A stretch of DNA of 57,151 bases from Chitinophaga pinensis (GTDB lineage Bacteria > Pseudomonadota > Gammaproteobacteria > Burkholderiales > Burkholderiaceae_C), in the NCBI GenBank assembly GCA_943326015.2, contig CALPRQ020000026.1, forward strand, positions 1-57,151. Reading direction: 5' to 3'. Below the pieces are notes generated by a model. It had not been told where the DNA came from. It did no database searches and saw only the letters and a list, made by a program, of their open reading frames with translations. This document shows, in pieces, positions 39,199 through 51,070 of the stretch. Position 1 is the first letter of the stretch, and the number at the start of each line of letters is the position of its first letter. The translations under genes and the position numbers were made by a program.

Positions 39199-40556
39199 AC
39201 TCGATCCGCGCCCGTCTGCTGGTCTGGCTGATCGGCTCGCTGCTGTTGGCCAGCCTGCTGGCCAGCGCGCTGACCTACGAGATGGCCTGGCGCGGCTTCA
39301 ACACCATGCGCGACTACAACCTGGAGCAGATCGCCTATTCGATCGTGCGCCACGACACCCAGGACTGGCTGGCCGATCAGCCCGACCCGGAACCGGTCGC
39401 GCCAACCGACGAGACGGCAGCGGGCGAACCAGCACAAAACCAGGCCCAGGACGAGGGCCAGTTCGTGAGCCAGATCTGGACCACGAATGGCCGGCTGATC
39501 TATTCCTCGCTGACCGACACCGGTCCAGCGCTGCAGGAACCCGGTCTGCATCAGGTCGAATGGGACGGAACGCTCTGGCGCACCTACACGCTGCATGACC
39601 GCGAGCGCGTGATCCAGGTCTCGAACATGGCCGAGCGCCGCTGGCGTGCCTTCCTCGACTATGTGCCCAGCCTGCTGACTCCGCTGGCCTTGCTGCTGGT
39701 GCTGCTGGGCTTCCTGATCAACGCGGCCGTCAACGGTGCCTTGCAGCCACTGCGCCAACTGCGCGACGAGATCGGCGCGCGCGACGTCGCGCTGCTGAGC
39801 CCGCTGGCGCCGGACGAGATGCCCGACGAGATCCAGCCCCTGGTCGACACGCTGAACCAGCTGCTGGCCAAGGTCGAGCGTCTGCTGACAACGCAGCGCA
39901 GCTTCCTGGCAGACGTCGCGCATGAGCTCAACACGCCGCTGGCCGCGATCAAGCTGCAGGTCCAGCTGGCACAACAGGCCCGCGCCGCCGGCCAGCCGGT
40001 CGTGCTCGACGAACTCGAAGCCGGCATCGAACGCTCGGTGCATCTGGTCGCGCAGCTGCTGCAGATGGCCAGGCTCGAACCCGACGCCAGGCCGCTGGAG
40101 CCGCAAGCGGTCGAGCTCGAACGGCTGGCGCGCGAGCGCGTGCTGGCCTTCCTGGCGCAGGCCGAGCAGAAGGACATCGACCTCGGACTGGAATCGGACG
40201 GGCCGCTAGCGGTCCAGGGCGACCCGCAGCAGTTGCGCGTGCTGTTCGACAACCTGATCGACAACGCGCTGCGCTATTGCCCCACGGGCGCGCGCATCGA
40301 CGTGCGGCTGCGGCAGGACGATGGCCGCACAGTCATCGAAGTGGCAGACAACGGCCCCGGCATCGCCGATGCCGACAAGGCGCGCGTGCTGCAGCGTTTC
40401 GTGCGACTGCGCCCGGCCGACACCACGGGCAGCGGGCTGGGCATGGCGATCGTGCGCCAGATCGCCGAGCAGCACCAGGCAAGCTTGAGCCTGCTCGACA
40501 CCCCGGGTGGCGGCCTCACGGTGCGCGTCCTGTGGCCGGCTGCAGGGTCGACCTGA
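39195..40556 (+). CDS. Sensor histidine kinase (QseC-like)
   Basis: This 453-residue inner-membrane kinase has TM1 at about 9-29, a periplasmic sensor of about 125 residues that includes an acidic/proline-rich insert (about 60-88), TM2 at about 158-178 and a short HAMP-like linker. The phosphoacceptor is His243 in VAHELNTPLAAI, where Asn replaces the more common Arg of HELRTPL. The ATPase domain shows NLIDNALRYCP (N box), DNGPGI (G1) and GSGLGMAIVRQIAEQH (G2). It phosphorylates the regulator encoded just before it. The signal sensed is unknown. Confidence 0.93.
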
Positions 40557-40627
40557 AACCCGGCAGATACGCAGGGGGTTTTGCGTGATGGCATGGATTG
40601 GACACGCTCATGTCGCACAATCAAGGC

Positions 40628-41041
40628 ATGAGAATCCTGCATACCATGTTGCGCGTCGGCCACCTCGAGCGCTCGATCGTCTTCTACACCCAGGTGTTGG
40701 GCATGAGCCTGCTGCGCCGCTCGGAGAACCCCGAGTACAAATATTCACTCGCCTTTCTCGGCTACGAAGGCGGCAACCCGGCCCAGGCCGAGATCGAGCT
40801 GACCTATAACTGGGGTACCGAAAGCTACGAAATGGGCACGGCCTACGGCCATATCGCCATCGGCGTGCCCGATGCCTACGCGGCCTGCGAGAAGATCAAG
40901 GCCGCCGGCGGTCAGGTCACGCGCGAGGCCGGACCGGTCAAGGGCGGCAGCACCGTGATCGCCTTCGTCACGGACCCGGACGGCTACAAGATTGAACTGA
41001 TCCAGCGTGCCGAGGACCAAGGCGGCGTCGGGCTGCGCTGA
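40628..41041 (+). CDS. gloA: Lactoylglutathione lyase (glyoxalase I)
   Basis: This 137-residue enzyme converts the methylglyoxal-glutathione adduct to S-lactoylglutathione. It is nearly colinear with E. coli GloA; the metal ligands His5, Glu57, His75 and Glu123 are all present, as are [12 protein letters not shown] and [15 protein letters not shown]. The ATG at 40628 ([10 protein letters not shown]) is the family start; the frame upstream is not used. It is convergent with serS, 21 bases away. Confidence 0.96.
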   Translation: MRILHTMLRVGHLERSIVFYTQVLGMSLLRRSENPEYKYSLAFLGYEGGNPAQAEIELTYNWGTESYEMGTAYGHIAIGVPDAYAACEKIKAAGGQVTREAGPVKGGSTVIAFVTDPDGYKIELIQRAEDQGGVGLR

Positions 41042-41062
41042 GCCCCGACACCGCGAGGTGAA

Positions 41063-42451
<1,389 letters not shown>

Positions 42452-43393
42452 TCAGGCCGGATCGGCTTCGATCTTGAGTCCCTTGGGCAGCGGGAACTTG
42501 GTGGTCTCGCGCACGCCGTCGAGGCTGCGCACCGAGACCGCACCGAGCGCCTTGAGGCGCTGGACCACGCCCTGCACCAGGTCCTCGGGCGCCGAGGCAC
42601 CGGCAGTCACGCCGACGCTGGAGCGGCCGTCGAACCAGGCATCCTGCAGCTCGCTGGCGTCGTCGACCATGTAGGCCGGCACGCCCAGCCGCTCGGCCAG
42701 TTCGCGCAGGCGGTTGGTGTTGGAGCTGGTCGGGCTGCCGACCACGACGACCGCATCGACCTGGGTCGACAGCAGCTTGACCGCGTCCTGGCGGTTCTGC
42801 GTCGCGTAGCAGATGTCCTGCTGCTTGGGACTGCGGATAGCGGGGAAGCGCGCCTGGACCGCGGCGGTGATTGCCGCAGCGTCATCGACGCTCAAGGTGG
42901 TCTGCGTCACCACGGCGAGCTTGTCGGTCTGCGATGGCTGGACCTTGTCCACGTCCGCCACGTCCTCGACCAGGTGGATGCCGCTGTCGAGCTGGCCCAT
43001 AGTGCCCTCGACCTCGGGGTGCCCCTTGTGGCCGATCATGATGAACTCGTAGCCTTCCTTGTGCAGCTTGGCGACCTCGACATGGACCTTGGTCACCAGC
43101 GGGCAGGTGGCGTCGAAGATGCGGAATCCGCGTGCCTCGGCCTCGCGCTGCACCGCCTGGCTCACGCCGTGGGCGCTGAACACCAGCGTCGCGCCCGGTG
43201 GTACCTCGTCGAGTTCCTCGATGAAGATGGCGCCGCGCTCCTTCAGGTCATTGACGACATGGGTGTTGTGCACGATCTCGTGCCGGACGTAGATCGGGCG
43301 GCCGAACTTCTCCAGCGCGCGCTCGACGATCTCGATCGCGCGATCGACGCCGGCGCAGAAGCCGCGCGGCTCGGCCAGCAGCACCTGCTCCAT
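42452..43393 (-). CDS. ispH: 4-hydroxy-3-methylbut-2-enyl diphosphate reductase
   Basis: This 313-residue iron-sulfur enzyme carries out the last step of the MEP isoprenoid pathway. The three cluster cysteines are Cys13 (GFCAGV), Cys97 (DATCPLV) and Cys195 (DICYATQ), and the catalytic Glu127 lies in [17 protein letters not shown] is the later substrate-binding block. [12 protein letters not shown] at 43393 is the correct start and overlaps the fkpB stop by one base. Confidence 0.97.
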   Translation of the reverse strand: MEQVLLAEPRGFCAGVDRAIEIVERALEKFGRPIYVRHEIVHNTHVVNDLKERGAIFIEELDEVPPGATLVFSAHGVSQAVQREAEARGFRIFDATCPLVTKVHVEVAKLHKEGYEFIMIGHKGHPEVEGTMGQLDSGIHLVEDVADVDKVQPSQTDKLAVVTQTTLSVDDAAAITAAVQARFPAIRSPKQQDICYATQNRQDAVKLLSTQVDAVVVVGSPTSSNTNRLRELAERLGVPAYMVDDASELQDAWFDGRSSVGVTAGASAPEDLVQGVVQRLKALGAVSVRSLDGVRETTKFPLPKGLKIEADPA

Positions 43394-43839
43394 CACAGCA
43401 CCCCGATCAGCTGGACTTCGAAGCGCACCGGCTGGCCGGCCAGCGGGTGGTTGAAGTCGAAGCAGACCGCACCGTCCGCGTTGACCTCGAGCACCGTGCC
43501 GGCATAGCTGCCCAGACCATCGGGAGTCGGGAACTGCACCACGTCGCCCGCCACATATTGCTCGTGGCGGTCGCCGAGCTGGTCGAGCAGCTTGCGCGCG
43601 ACCCACTGCACCATCTCGGGCTGACGCTCGCCGAAGGCTTCGCCCGCGGCGAGTTCGATCACGGCATGGCTGCCCTCCTCCAGGCCGAGCAGGCGCGCCT
43701 CGATCGCGGGCGAGAGTTCGCCACTGCCCAGGCTGAGCGTGGCCGGCTGGGCCTCGAAGGTGTTGATGAAATCGCGCCCGTCCGGACCCGAGAGGCGGTA
43801 GTGCAAGGTGAGGAAGGAAGCGGATTCGACTTGAGCCAT
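43393..43839 (-). CDS. fkpB: FKBP-type peptidyl-prolyl isomerase (FkpB/SlpA-like)
   Basis: This 148-residue protein has the FKBP fold with an IF insert: [40 protein letters not shown] and [18 protein letters not shown], the last typical of the SlyD/FkpB branch. It lacks the histidine-rich tail of SlyD. It helps folding by proline isomerisation. The fkpB-ispH pairing is the same as in E. coli. Confidence 0.92.
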   Translation of the reverse strand: MAQVESASFLTLHYRLSGPDGRDFINTFEAQPATLSLGSGELSPAIEARLLGLEEGSHAVIELAAGEAFGERQPEMVQWVARKLLDQLGDRHEQYVAGDVVQFPTPDGLGSYAGTVLEVNADGAVCFDFNHPLAGQPVRFEVQLIGVL

Positions 43840-43958
43840 GGGTGACACCTGCGGACGCAAAGATGGTAGAAAGACGCAAGACCCGGTACGGCGCCATCGG
43901 AAGCACCAGCCACGGATCAGGGCATAGACCCCTATTGTAGGAAAGGGAGGATGGGCCA

Positions 43959-44648
43959 ATGAGCAGCATCAGTATTCCCCTCAAAGGGCTGCCAGCCGAC
44001 GCGCGACCACGCGAGAAGCTGCTGCAGCGCGGCCCCTCGGCGCTGAGCGACGCCGAACTGCTGGCCTTGCTGCTGCGCACCGGCATACAAGGCAAGAACG
44101 TGCTGGAGCTGGCGCAGGAACTGGTCGACCGCTTCAAGGGGGTGCGCGGTCTGCTGCACAGCGGCGCCGACGCGCTCAAGAGCGTCAAGGGCCTGGGGCC
44201 GGCCAAGCGCGCCGAGCTGCTGGCGGTGGTCGAACTGGCGCGGCGCGCGCTGGCCGAGGAGATCAAGGAGCAGCCGCTGTTCGACAGCCCGCAGGCGGTC
44301 GCGCATTACCTGCAGCTGCATTTCGGCCACAAGCCGCACGAGGTGTTCGCGGTGCTGTTCCTCGACAACCAGCACCGGCTGATCGCGCTGGAGGAGCTGT
44401 TCCGTGGCACGCTGGCGCAAACCTCGGTCTATCCGCGCGAGGTCGTGCTGCGCGCGCTGCACCACCATGCGGCAGCCGTGGTGTTCGCGCACAACCACCC
44501 GAGCGGCACCGCCGAGCCCTCGCGCGCCGACGAGATGCTGACGCAGACGCTCAAGTCCGCGTTGTCGCTGGTCGATGTGCGCGTGCTCGACCATTTCGTC
44601 GTCACTGCATCGGCTTGCCGCTCGATGGCCGAGCTCGGACTGGTCTGA
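43959..44648 (+). CDS. radC: RadC family JAB-domain protein
   Basis: This 229-residue protein has an N-terminal helix-hairpin-helix region ([15 protein letters not shown] and [14 protein letters not shown]) and a C-terminal MPN/JAMM-like domain with His178, His180 and Asp191 in [14 protein letters not shown], a complete metal site. It is named for DNA repair, but the function of RadC is disputed. A GGAGGATGG ribosome site supports the start. It lies divergent from fkpB. Confidence 0.93.
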   Translation: MSSISIPLKGLPADARPREKLLQRGPSALSDAELLALLLRTGIQGKNVLELAQELVDRFKGVRGLLHSGADALKSVKGLGPAKRAELLAVVELARRALAEEIKEQPLFDSPQAVAHYLQLHFGHKPHEVFAVLFLDNQHRLIALEELFRGTLAQTSVYPREVVLRALHHHAAAVVFAHNHPSGTAEPSRADEMLTQTLKSALSLVDVRVLDHFVVTASACRSMAELGLV

Positions 44649-44675
44649 GTCCCTGGACGCCAGGACGGCGCACGA

Positions 44676-46211
44676 TCAAACCCCAGCTTCCTGCTTGAGC
44701 TTGCGGATCGCATGGATGACGACCTGGGACGCCTGGGTGAACGGCGTGTTGACGCCGAGCATGTCGGATGCCTGCTGGTATTCCTGCTGGTTGATGGCCT
44801 GGGCGACACGAGCGGCCTGCCGGTGAAAATTGGCGTGCCGATCGACCAGTTCCACGAAGACCGGAGCATGGCGAAAATGCTGTCCGCCGGGTCCATGCGC
44901 CCATTTGCCCAGCACGCAGCAGTCGTCACGCGCCACCGTCGCGGCATCGAGCGTTTCGTGATGAGCGATGGCGTGACGCAGCTTGAGCTTCCAGTCGGCA
45001 TGGGCCTTGATCGCGGTGTTGAGATCGATGCCGATGTCGGCGGCTGGCGCCTGCGCTGCCGCCGGACCCGCAGCGAGCCGGGGAACGGGGGCCGATGCTC
45101 CCGCGAGCCGGAACACCGCGACCGACTGCACCAGTTCGTGCGCATGCTGCTTGAGGTTGTCGGCCGAGGCCGCCATCTCCTCGACCAGCGCCGCGTTCTG
45201 CTGGGTCGCGTGGTCCATCTGCACCACGGCTTCACCGACCTGCGACACGCCCTGGCTCTGCTCGGCGCTGGCCGCGCTGATCTCGCCCATGATGTCGGTC
45301 ACGCGCTGGATGCTGCTCACCACTTCGCGCATCGTGGCGCCCGCCCGGTCGGCCTGCTGCGTGCCCTGCCCGATTCGCTCGACGCTGCTGGTGATCAGGC
45401 CCTTGATTTCCCGGGCCGCCTCGGCGCTGCGGCTGGCAAGATTGCGTACCTCGGCCGCCACCACGGCGAAGCCCCGACCCTGCTCGCCCGCGCGCGCCGC
45501 TTCCACCGCGGCATTGAGTGCCAGGATGTTGGTCTGGAAGGCGATGCCGTCGATCACGCCGATGATGTCGGCAATGCGGCGCGAACTCTGGTTGATGTCC
45601 TGCATGGTCGTGACCACCTGGGCCACTGAGTCGCCACAGGCCTCGGCGACCGCGCTGGCGCTCTGGGCCAGCTGATTGGCCTGGCGCGCATTGTCCGAAT
45701 TCTGACGCACGGTCGAGCCGAGCTCGTCCATCGAGGCCGAGGTCTGCTCCAGCGCGCTGGCCTGGTTCTCGGTGCGACCCGACAGATCGATGTTGGCCTG
45801 CGCGAACTCGATGCTGGCCGTGGACACCGACATCGCGGCATGGCGCACGCTGCCGACCACGCCGGCCAGGCCGGCTTGCATCTCGTGCAGCGCCCGCAGC
45901 AGTTGCCCGGTCTCGCCCTTGTCGTTGGCGTCGAAGCGCAGGCTGAGGTCACCGGCAGCGACGGCGCGCGCGATTTCGATGGCTTGCCGGATCGGACGGG
46001 TGGTCGAACGAACGGTCCACAGGCCCAGCAGGATCGAAGCCAGCAGGGCGCCGATGCCCGTGACGCCCAGCGTGATCCCGATCAGGCGCTCGGTACCGTG
46101 CAAGCTGCCCACCTGCCAGACCGTCATGCTGCCCATGACGAGCAGGGCCAGGGTCATGAAGGCAAGAGTCAAGGCGAGGCGGGTTGAAATTCCAGGGTTT
46201 TTCAGATTCAT
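44676..46211 (-). CDS. Methyl-accepting chemotaxis protein with C-terminal CZB zinc domain and no periplasmic sensor
   Basis: This 511-residue receptor has TM1 at about 11-33, only about 12 residues outside, TM2 at about 45-67, a HAMP ([22 protein letters not shown]), and the signalling hairpin with [31 protein letters not shown]. Instead of a periplasmic ligand domain it carries a C-terminal CZB domain with the zinc ligands His404, Cys432 (DDCCVLGKW), His459 and His463. It would sense zinc or oxidants in the cytoplasm. The start at 46211 (MNLKNPG) fits TM1. Confidence 0.92.
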   Translation of the reverse strand: MNLKNPGISTRLALTLAFMTLALLVMGSMTVWQVGSLHGTERLIGITLGVTGIGALLASILLGLWTVRSTTRPIRQAIEIARAVAAGDLSLRFDANDKGETGQLLRALHEMQAGLAGVVGSVRHAAMSVSTASIEFAQANIDLSGRTENQASALEQTSASMDELGSTVRQNSDNARQANQLAQSASAVAEACGDSVAQVVTTMQDINQSSRRIADIIGVIDGIAFQTNILALNAAVEAARAGEQGRGFAVVAAEVRNLASRSAEAAREIKGLITSSVERIGQGTQQADRAGATMREVVSSIQRVTDIMGEISAASAEQSQGVSQVGEAVVQMDHATQQNAALVEEMAASADNLKQHAHELVQSVAVFRLAGASAPVPRLAAGPAAAQAPAADIGIDLNTAIKAHADWKLKLRHAIAHHETLDAATVARDDCCVLGKWAHGPGGQHFRHAPVFVELVDRHANFHRQAARVAQAINQQEYQQASDMLGVNTPFTQASQVVIHAIRKLKQEAGV

Positions 46212-46442
46212 GCTGGTTCTCGACGAAAGGTTGACCACGAGCCATGCGCTGTACGGATCAACTCTTGCAGCAACAAGCATACCAATGAAGTCAACCTAAC
46301 TATGATTTCTTGACATGAAAGAATTGTGAAATTTCAATGAAATAATCAGTTTTTATATAAAAAAAGACATGACACTGCGCCGTGCGGCTCGAAAAGGCCG
46401 TGGCAATCCTGGGACAAAGAGCCGTGGGCGAGAATCCGCTTC

Positions 46443-47105
46443 ATGAAAGTGCGCTCATTGCCCGAACTCAAGACCCTGCGCAAGGCGCTGGCGGAGCAGG
46501 CTGCGCGCCTGGCGGCCGAGCGTGCCGCGGCCGAGGCGGCCCGCCGCGAAGCCGAGGAGCGATCACACAAGGACCGGCTGCTGTTCGAGCGCACGGTCGG
46601 CGTGGTGCATCGGCTGCCGCACCACGGCCGTCATCTGGTACGGCCCCACCCGCCGCTGCCGCGGCCACAGCAGCGCGAACTCGACGAACAGGCGGTGATG
46701 CGGGAAGCGCTGAGCGACCTGTTCGACGCCGAGACCCTGCTGCACACCGACGAGCACCTGAGCTTTCGCCGGCCCGGCGTCGGCCCCGAGGTGGCGCGCA
46801 AGCTGCGCCAGGGTGACTGGAGCCTGCAGGCCCAGATCGACCTGCACGGCCTGCGCACCGACGAGGCGCGCGAGACGCTGGGCCACTTCATCCGCGAGGC
46901 GCACAAGCGCGGCCTGCGCTGCGTGCGCGTGGTGCATGGCAAGGGCCTGGGTTCGCCCGGCAAGACGCCAGTGCTCAAGAGCCGGGTGCACAGCTGGCTG
47001 GCGCAGAAGAACGAGGTCATGGCCTTCGTGCAGGCGCGCCCGGCCGAAGGCGGCGCCGGCGCGCTGGTCGTGCTGCTGCGGCCTTCCGTGCGCGTCCAGC
47101 ACTGA
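46443..47105 (+). CDS. Smr domain nuclease-like protein
   Basis: This 220-residue cytoplasmic protein has an N-terminal charged coiled coil (about 10-45) and a C-terminal Smr domain. The Smr motifs are QIDLHGL at 131-137 and VHGKGLGS at 164-171, as in the endonuclease domains of SmrB and MutS2. It probably cleaves RNA or DNA, possibly at collided ribosomes as SmrB does in E. coli. It is convergent with cysA, 13 bases away. Confidence 0.88.
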   Translation: MKVRSLPELKTLRKALAEQAARLAAERAAAEAARREAEERSHKDRLLFERTVGVVHRLPHHGRHLVRPHPPLPRPQQRELDEQAVMREALSDLFDAETLLHTDEHLSFRRPGVGPEVARKLRQGDWSLQAQIDLHGLRTDEARETLGHFIREAHKRGLRCVRVVHGKGLGSPGKTPVLKSRVHSWLAQKNEVMAFVQARPAEGGAGALVVLLRPSVRVQH

Positions 47106-47118
47106 AGGGCAGCGCCCC

Positions 47119-48204
47119 TCAGCCGCCCGTCTTCAGGAACACGCGCGCCTTCTTGGGCGAGAGCACCAGCTTTTCTCCGTCGCGCAAGGCGAGCTCGCGG
47201 AAGCGCTCGGCCGGGATCTGGGCCTCGATCAGCGGGTCGTGGCCGCTGGGCACCTGCGGGTCCTCGGGCAGCAATTCGAGGCGGGCGATCGGGCCGACCA
47301 CGACCGCGCGCTCCAGCTTGGCGACGATGCCGCCCGCGCCGGGCTGCCAGCGCTCGACCTCCAGGTCGTGCGGGCGCACATAGGCATAGGCCTGGGCATC
47401 CTGCACGGCCGCATGTTCCGGGGTCTCGATCGCCACGCCATCGAGGTGCAGCAGCCCTTCGTGCGCGCGGCCATGAAACAGGTTGACGTCGCCCAGGAAG
47501 CCATAGACGAAGGGGCTGGCCGGCTGGTCCCAGACCTGCTGCGGCGTACCGGCCTGCTCGACCTGGCCCTTGTTCATCAGCACCACGCGGTCGGCGACTT
47601 CGAGCGCCTCCTCCTGGTCATGGGTCACGAAGATACTGGTGACATGCAGCTCGTCGTGCAGGCGGCGCAGCCAGCGGCGCAATTCCTTGCGCACCTTCGC
47701 ATCCAAGGCGCCAAACGGCTCGTCGAGCAGCAGCACCTTGGGCTCGACGGCCAGCGCGCGTGCCAGCGCGATGCGTTGCCTCTGGCCACCCGACAGCTGC
47801 GACGGGTAGCGATCAGCCAGCCAGTCGAGCTGCACCAGGCTGAGCAGCTCGTGCACCTTGGCCTTGATCTGGGCCTCGGACGGGCGCAGCTTGCGCGGCT
47901 TGACGCGCAGGCCGAAGGCGACGTTCTCGAACACCGTCATGTGGCGGAACAGCGCGTAATGCTGGAACACGAAGCCGACCTGGCGCTCGCGCACATGGAC
48001 GTCGGTGGTGTCCTCGCCGCTGAACAGGATCGAACCCTGGTCGGCCGATTCCAGCCCGGCGATGATGCGCAGCAGCGTGGTCTTGCCGCAGCCCGAGGGG
48101 CCGAGCAGCGCGATCAGCTCGCCCGAGTCGATGTGCAGGTTGATGTCGCGCAGGGCCTGGAAGTCGCCGAACTGCTTGGAGACGTTGCGGATTTCGATGC
48201 TCAT
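47119..48204 (-). CDS. cysA: Sulfate/thiosulfate ABC transporter ATPase
   Basis: This 361-residue ATPase of the CysA type has Walker A at 35-42 (GPSGCGKT), the signature LSGGQRQR and Walker [14 protein letters not shown]-terminal TOBE-like domain (about 240-361) follows, with YVRPHDLEV and ARLELLPED as in CysA. It powers sulfate and thiosulfate import through CysTW with Sbp. It is the last gene of the sbp-cysTWA operon and follows cysW by 26 bases. Confidence 0.95.
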   Translation of the reverse strand: MSIEIRNVSKQFGDFQALRDINLHIDSGELIALLGPSGCGKTTLLRIIAGLESADQGSILFSGEDTTDVHVRERQVGFVFQHYALFRHMTVFENVAFGLRVKPRKLRPSEAQIKAKVHELLSLVQLDWLADRYPSQLSGGQRQRIALARALAVEPKVLLLDEPFGALDAKVRKELRRWLRRLHDELHVTSIFVTHDQEEALEVADRVVLMNKGQVEQAGTPQQVWDQPASPFVYGFLGDVNLFHGRAHEGLLHLDGVAIETPEHAAVQDAQAYAYVRPHDLEVERWQPGAGGIVAKLERAVVVGPIARLELLPEDPQVPSGHDPLIEAQIPAERFRELALRDGEKLVLSPKKARVFLKTGG

Positions 48205-48230
48205 GATGGGTCTTCTCTTGCGGTCCGGGT

Positions 48231-49142
48231 TCAGTGCGTCGCTGCGCCAGCGGCAGCAGCCGGGCGCTCGGGCGGCAGCTCGGCGGCGGCCTTGAGTTCG
48301 CGCTCGTGGCGCCACTCGACCGCGCTCTTGAGCGCCAGCGTCACCAGGGCCAGCAGCGCCAGCAGCGAGGCGACCGCGAAGGCCGCGACCGACTGGTATT
48401 CGTTGTAGAGGATCTCGACATGCAGCGGCATGGTGTTGGTCTGGCCGCGGATATGGCCCGAGACCACCGAGACCGCGCCGAACTCGCCCATGGCGCGCGC
48501 ATTGCACAGGATGACGCCGTAAATTAGGCCCCACTTCATGTTGGGCAGCGTCACGTACCAGAAGGTCTGCCAGCCGGACGCGCCGAGCACGATCGCGGCC
48601 TGCTCCTCGTCGTTGCCCTGCGCCTGCATCAGCGGGATCAGTTCCCGGGCGATGAAGGGAAAGGTCACGAACACGGTCGCCAGGATGATGCCCGGCACCG
48701 CGAACACGATCCGGATGTCGTGCGCCTGCAGCCAGGGGCCGAACCAGCCCTGGGCACCGAACACCAGCACGTAGATCAGGCCCGCCACCACCGGCGAGAC
48801 CGAGAACGGCAGGTCGACCAGCGTGGTCAGGAAGGCCTTGCCCTTGAACTCGTACTTGGCGATGCACCAGGCGGCGGCGATGCCGAACACCAGGTTCAGC
48901 GGCACAGCGACCAGCGCGGTCAGCAGGGTCAGGCGGATCGCCGACCAGGCGTCGGGGTCCTTCAGCGCCTCGAAATAGGCCGCCCAGCCGTTGCGCAGCG
49001 CCTCGGTGAAGACGGCGGCCAGCGGCAGCAGCAGGAACAGCACCATGAAGGCCAGCGCCAGGCCGATCAGCAGCCAGCGCACCAGCGGCGACTCGGTGGT
49101 GCCGGCCTGCACGCGCGCGGGGGTCTTGTTGACGGAACTCAT
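48231..49142 (-). CDS. cysW: Sulfate ABC transporter permease CysW
   Basis: This 303-residue inner-membrane permease has about six helices and the ATPase-docking loop [28 protein letters not shown] (around residue 195). The continuation [33 protein letters not shown] is diagnostic of CysW. The N-terminal tail and the C-terminal Ala/Pro-rich tail are cytoplasmic. It pairs with CysT; its ATG overlaps the cysT stop (ATGA). Confidence 0.95.
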   Translation of the reverse strand: MSSVNKTPARVQAGTTESPLVRWLLIGLALAFMVLFLLLPLAAVFTEALRNGWAAYFEALKDPDAWSAIRLTLLTALVAVPLNLVFGIAAAWCIAKYEFKGKAFLTTLVDLPFSVSPVVAGLIYVLVFGAQGWFGPWLQAHDIRIVFAVPGIILATVFVTFPFIARELIPLMQAQGNDEEQAAIVLGASGWQTFWYVTLPNMKWGLIYGVILCNARAMGEFGAVSVVSGHIRGQTNTMPLHVEILYNEYQSVAAFAVASLLALLALVTLALKSAVEWRHERELKAAAELPPERPAAAAGAATH

Positions 49143-49969
49143 GCCGGGGCTCCCGAGCGACGGCGCTGCCAGCCCTGCAGCAGGTTGATGAGCAGCAGCA
49201 TCACGAAGGCGAAGCCCAGCATCACGCTGGCGACTGCGGTGGCGCCCGCGTAGTCGTACTGTTCGAGCTTGCCGATGATGATCAGCGGCGTGATCTCGGA
49301 CACCATCGGCACGTTGCCGGCGATGAAGATGACCGAGCCGTATTCGCCCAGCGCGCGCGCGAAGGCCATCGCGAAGCCGGTCAGCAGCGCGGGCAGGATC
49401 GAGGGCAGGATCACCAGGCGGAAGGTCTGCCAGCGGGTCGCGCCCAGGCAGGTCGCGGCCTCTTCCAGCTCCTTCTCGGCGTCTTCCAGCACCGGCTGCA
49501 CCGTGCGCACGACGAAAGGCAGGCCGATGAAGATCAGCGCGATCACGATGCCGTTGGGGTTGAAGGCAAGCTGGATGCCATGCGGCTCCAGGTACTGGCC
49601 AATCCAGCCGTTGCCGGCCAGCAGCGCCGACAGCGAGATGCCGGCCACGGCCGTCGGCAGCGCGAACGGCAGATCGACCAGCGCGTCGACCAGTCGCTTG
49701 CCCGGGAAGCGGTAACGCACCAGCACCCAGGCCACCAGCAGGCCGGCGACCACGTTGACCGCCGCCGCCAGCAGCGAGGCGCCGAAGGTCAGCCGGTAGG
49801 AGGCCAGCACGCGCGGCGAAGCCACGGCGGACCAGAACTGATCAAGCGTCAGGCTGAAGGTCTTGAACAGCAGCGCCGACAGCGGGATCAGCACGATCAG
49901 GAACAGATAGAACAGGGTGTAGCCCAGCGTCAGCTGGAAGCCGGGCAACACCTTTTTGCCAGCAGCCAT
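49139..49969 (-). CDS. cysT: Sulfate ABC transporter permease CysT
   Basis: This 276-residue permease has six helices and shows [32 protein letters not shown], the docking loop [24 protein letters not shown] and [22 protein letters not shown], all characteristic of CysT/CysU. It forms the channel with CysW. The start codon directly abuts the sbp stop. Confidence 0.95.
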   Translation of the reverse strand: MAAGKKVLPGFQLTLGYTLFYLFLIVLIPLSALLFKTFSLTLDQFWSAVASPRVLASYRLTFGASLLAAAVNVVAGLLVAWVLVRYRFPGKRLVDALVDLPFALPTAVAGISLSALLAGNGWIGQYLEPHGIQLAFNPNGIVIALIFIGLPFVVRTVQPVLEDAEKELEEAATCLGATRWQTFRLVILPSILPALLTGFAMAFARALGEYGSVIFIAGNVPMVSEITPLIIIGKLEQYDYAGATAVASVMLGFAFVMLLLINLLQGWQRRRSGAPA

Positions 49970-50968
49970 TTACTTGCCCGCCGTGTAGAGCTTGTCGAAC
50001 TGGCCACCGTCATTGAAGTGGACCTTCTGCGCCTCGGCCAGCGAGCCGAAGTACTGCTCGACGGTGAACAGCTTGATCGGCTTGAGCTGCTGGCTGTACT
50101 TCTTGAGGATGGCCGGGTTGCTCGGGCGGATCGCATGCTGGGCCGCGATCTCCTGCGCCGCATCGCTGTAGAGGAAGTCCAGGTAGGCCTTGGCCTCAAG
50201 GGCGGTGTTCTTCTTCTTGACCGTGCGCTCGACGATGGCGACCGGGTTCTCGGCCACGATGCTGGCCGAGGGGTGGATGGCATCGACCTTGCCGGCGCCG
50301 AATTCCTTGTCGACCGACACCACCTCGGACTCGAAGGTCACCAGCACGTCGCCGATGTTGCGCTGCAGGAAGATGCCGGTCGCATCGCGGCCGCCGCGCG
50401 CCAGCACCGGCACGTTCTTGTACAGCTTGCCGACGAAATCGGCCGCCTGCGCGTCCGTGCCGCCCTTGGCGCGCACCGAGCCCCAGGCCGCCAGATAGGC
50501 CATGCGACCGTTGCCGCCGGTCTTGGGGTTGACCAGCACCACCTGGATGCCGGGCTTGACCAGATCGTCCCAGTCCTTGATGCCCTTGGGGTTGCCGTTG
50601 CGCACCAGGAACAGCATGGTCGAGCTGGTGGGCGCGGCCTCGTGCGGGAAGCGCTTGCGCCAGTCCTTGGCGACCACGCCCTTGTCGGCCAGGAAATCGA
50701 CGTCGGTGGTGGTGTTCATCGTCACCACGTCGGCATCCAGCCCGTCGGCGACGGCGCGCGCCTGGGCGCTGGAGCCAGCATGCGACTGGTCGACCTTGAT
50801 GTCCTTGCCCGTCGTCTTCTTGTAGTTCGCGACGAAGGCGGCGTTGACGTCCTTGTAGAACTCGCGCGAGACGTCGTAGGAGACGTTGAGCAGGCTGGTC
50901 TGGGCCGAGGCCAGCGAGCTGGCGGCCAGGGCGACGGCAGCCAAGGCGGTGCGCAGGGTGGGCTTCAT
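49970..50968 (-). CDS. sbp: Periplasmic sulfate-binding protein
   Basis: This 332-residue binding protein has a signal peptide cut near SLASAQ-T. The mature part shows LLNVSYDVSREFYKDVNAAF, KVDQSHAGSSAQARAV with the sulfate-coordinating serines, and NPKTGGNGRMAYLAAWG, the hallmark of Sbp/CysP. It delivers sulfate to CysTWA. It is first in the operon, preceded by a predicted promoter and a CysB-like box, both listed separately. Confidence 0.96.
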   Translation of the reverse strand: MKPTLRTALAAVALAASSLASAQTSLLNVSYDVSREFYKDVNAAFVANYKKTTGKDIKVDQSHAGSSAQARAVADGLDADVVTMNTTTDVDFLADKGVVAKDWRKRFPHEAAPTSSTMLFLVRNGNPKGIKDWDDLVKPGIQVVLVNPKTGGNGRMAYLAAWGSVRAKGGTDAQAADFVGKLYKNVPVLARGGRDATGIFLQRNIGDVLVTFESEVVSVDKEFGAGKVDAIHPSASIVAENPVAIVERTVKKKNTALEAKAYLDFLYSDAAQEIAAQHAIRPSNPAILKKYSQQLKPIKLFTVEQYFGSLAEAQKVHFNDGGQFDKLYTAGK

Positions 50969-51000
50969 GGATCTTGCTCCGGAATTTCGGGAATGGCCCG

Positions 51001-51028
51001 ATTCTGGCCGACGTCTTTAAATTCACAA
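51001..51028 (-). promoter_or_regulatory. Predicted sigma-70 promoter of sbp-cysTWA
   Basis: On the minus strand, TTGTGA (51023-51028) and CAGAAT (51001-51006) are separated by 16 bases. Transcription would start near 50994, 26 bases before the sbp start codon. The boxes are imperfect (4 of 6 each), as expected for an activator-dependent promoter. Confidence 0.5.
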
Positions 51029-51050
51029 ACTACTTATTTATTGTTTTCTT

Positions 51051-51070
51051 ATGCGTAAATCAACTATCAA
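51051..51070 (-). promoter_or_regulatory. Candidate CysB-like activator box upstream of sbp
   Basis: TTGATAGTTGATTTACGCAT (minus strand) matches the element upstream of the sulfonate-transport operon at 15 of 20 positions, and both start 23 bases from the -35 box. The centre is about 66 bases upstream of the predicted start, where LysR-type regulators bind. The distal end overlaps the 3' end of the RBBP9-like gene. Confidence 0.6.

Noticed and set aside
43840-43959. N-terminal extension of the FkpB frame to 43959
   Set aside because: It would overlap the radC start and adds a non-family sequence; MAQVESASF at 43839 fits the family.
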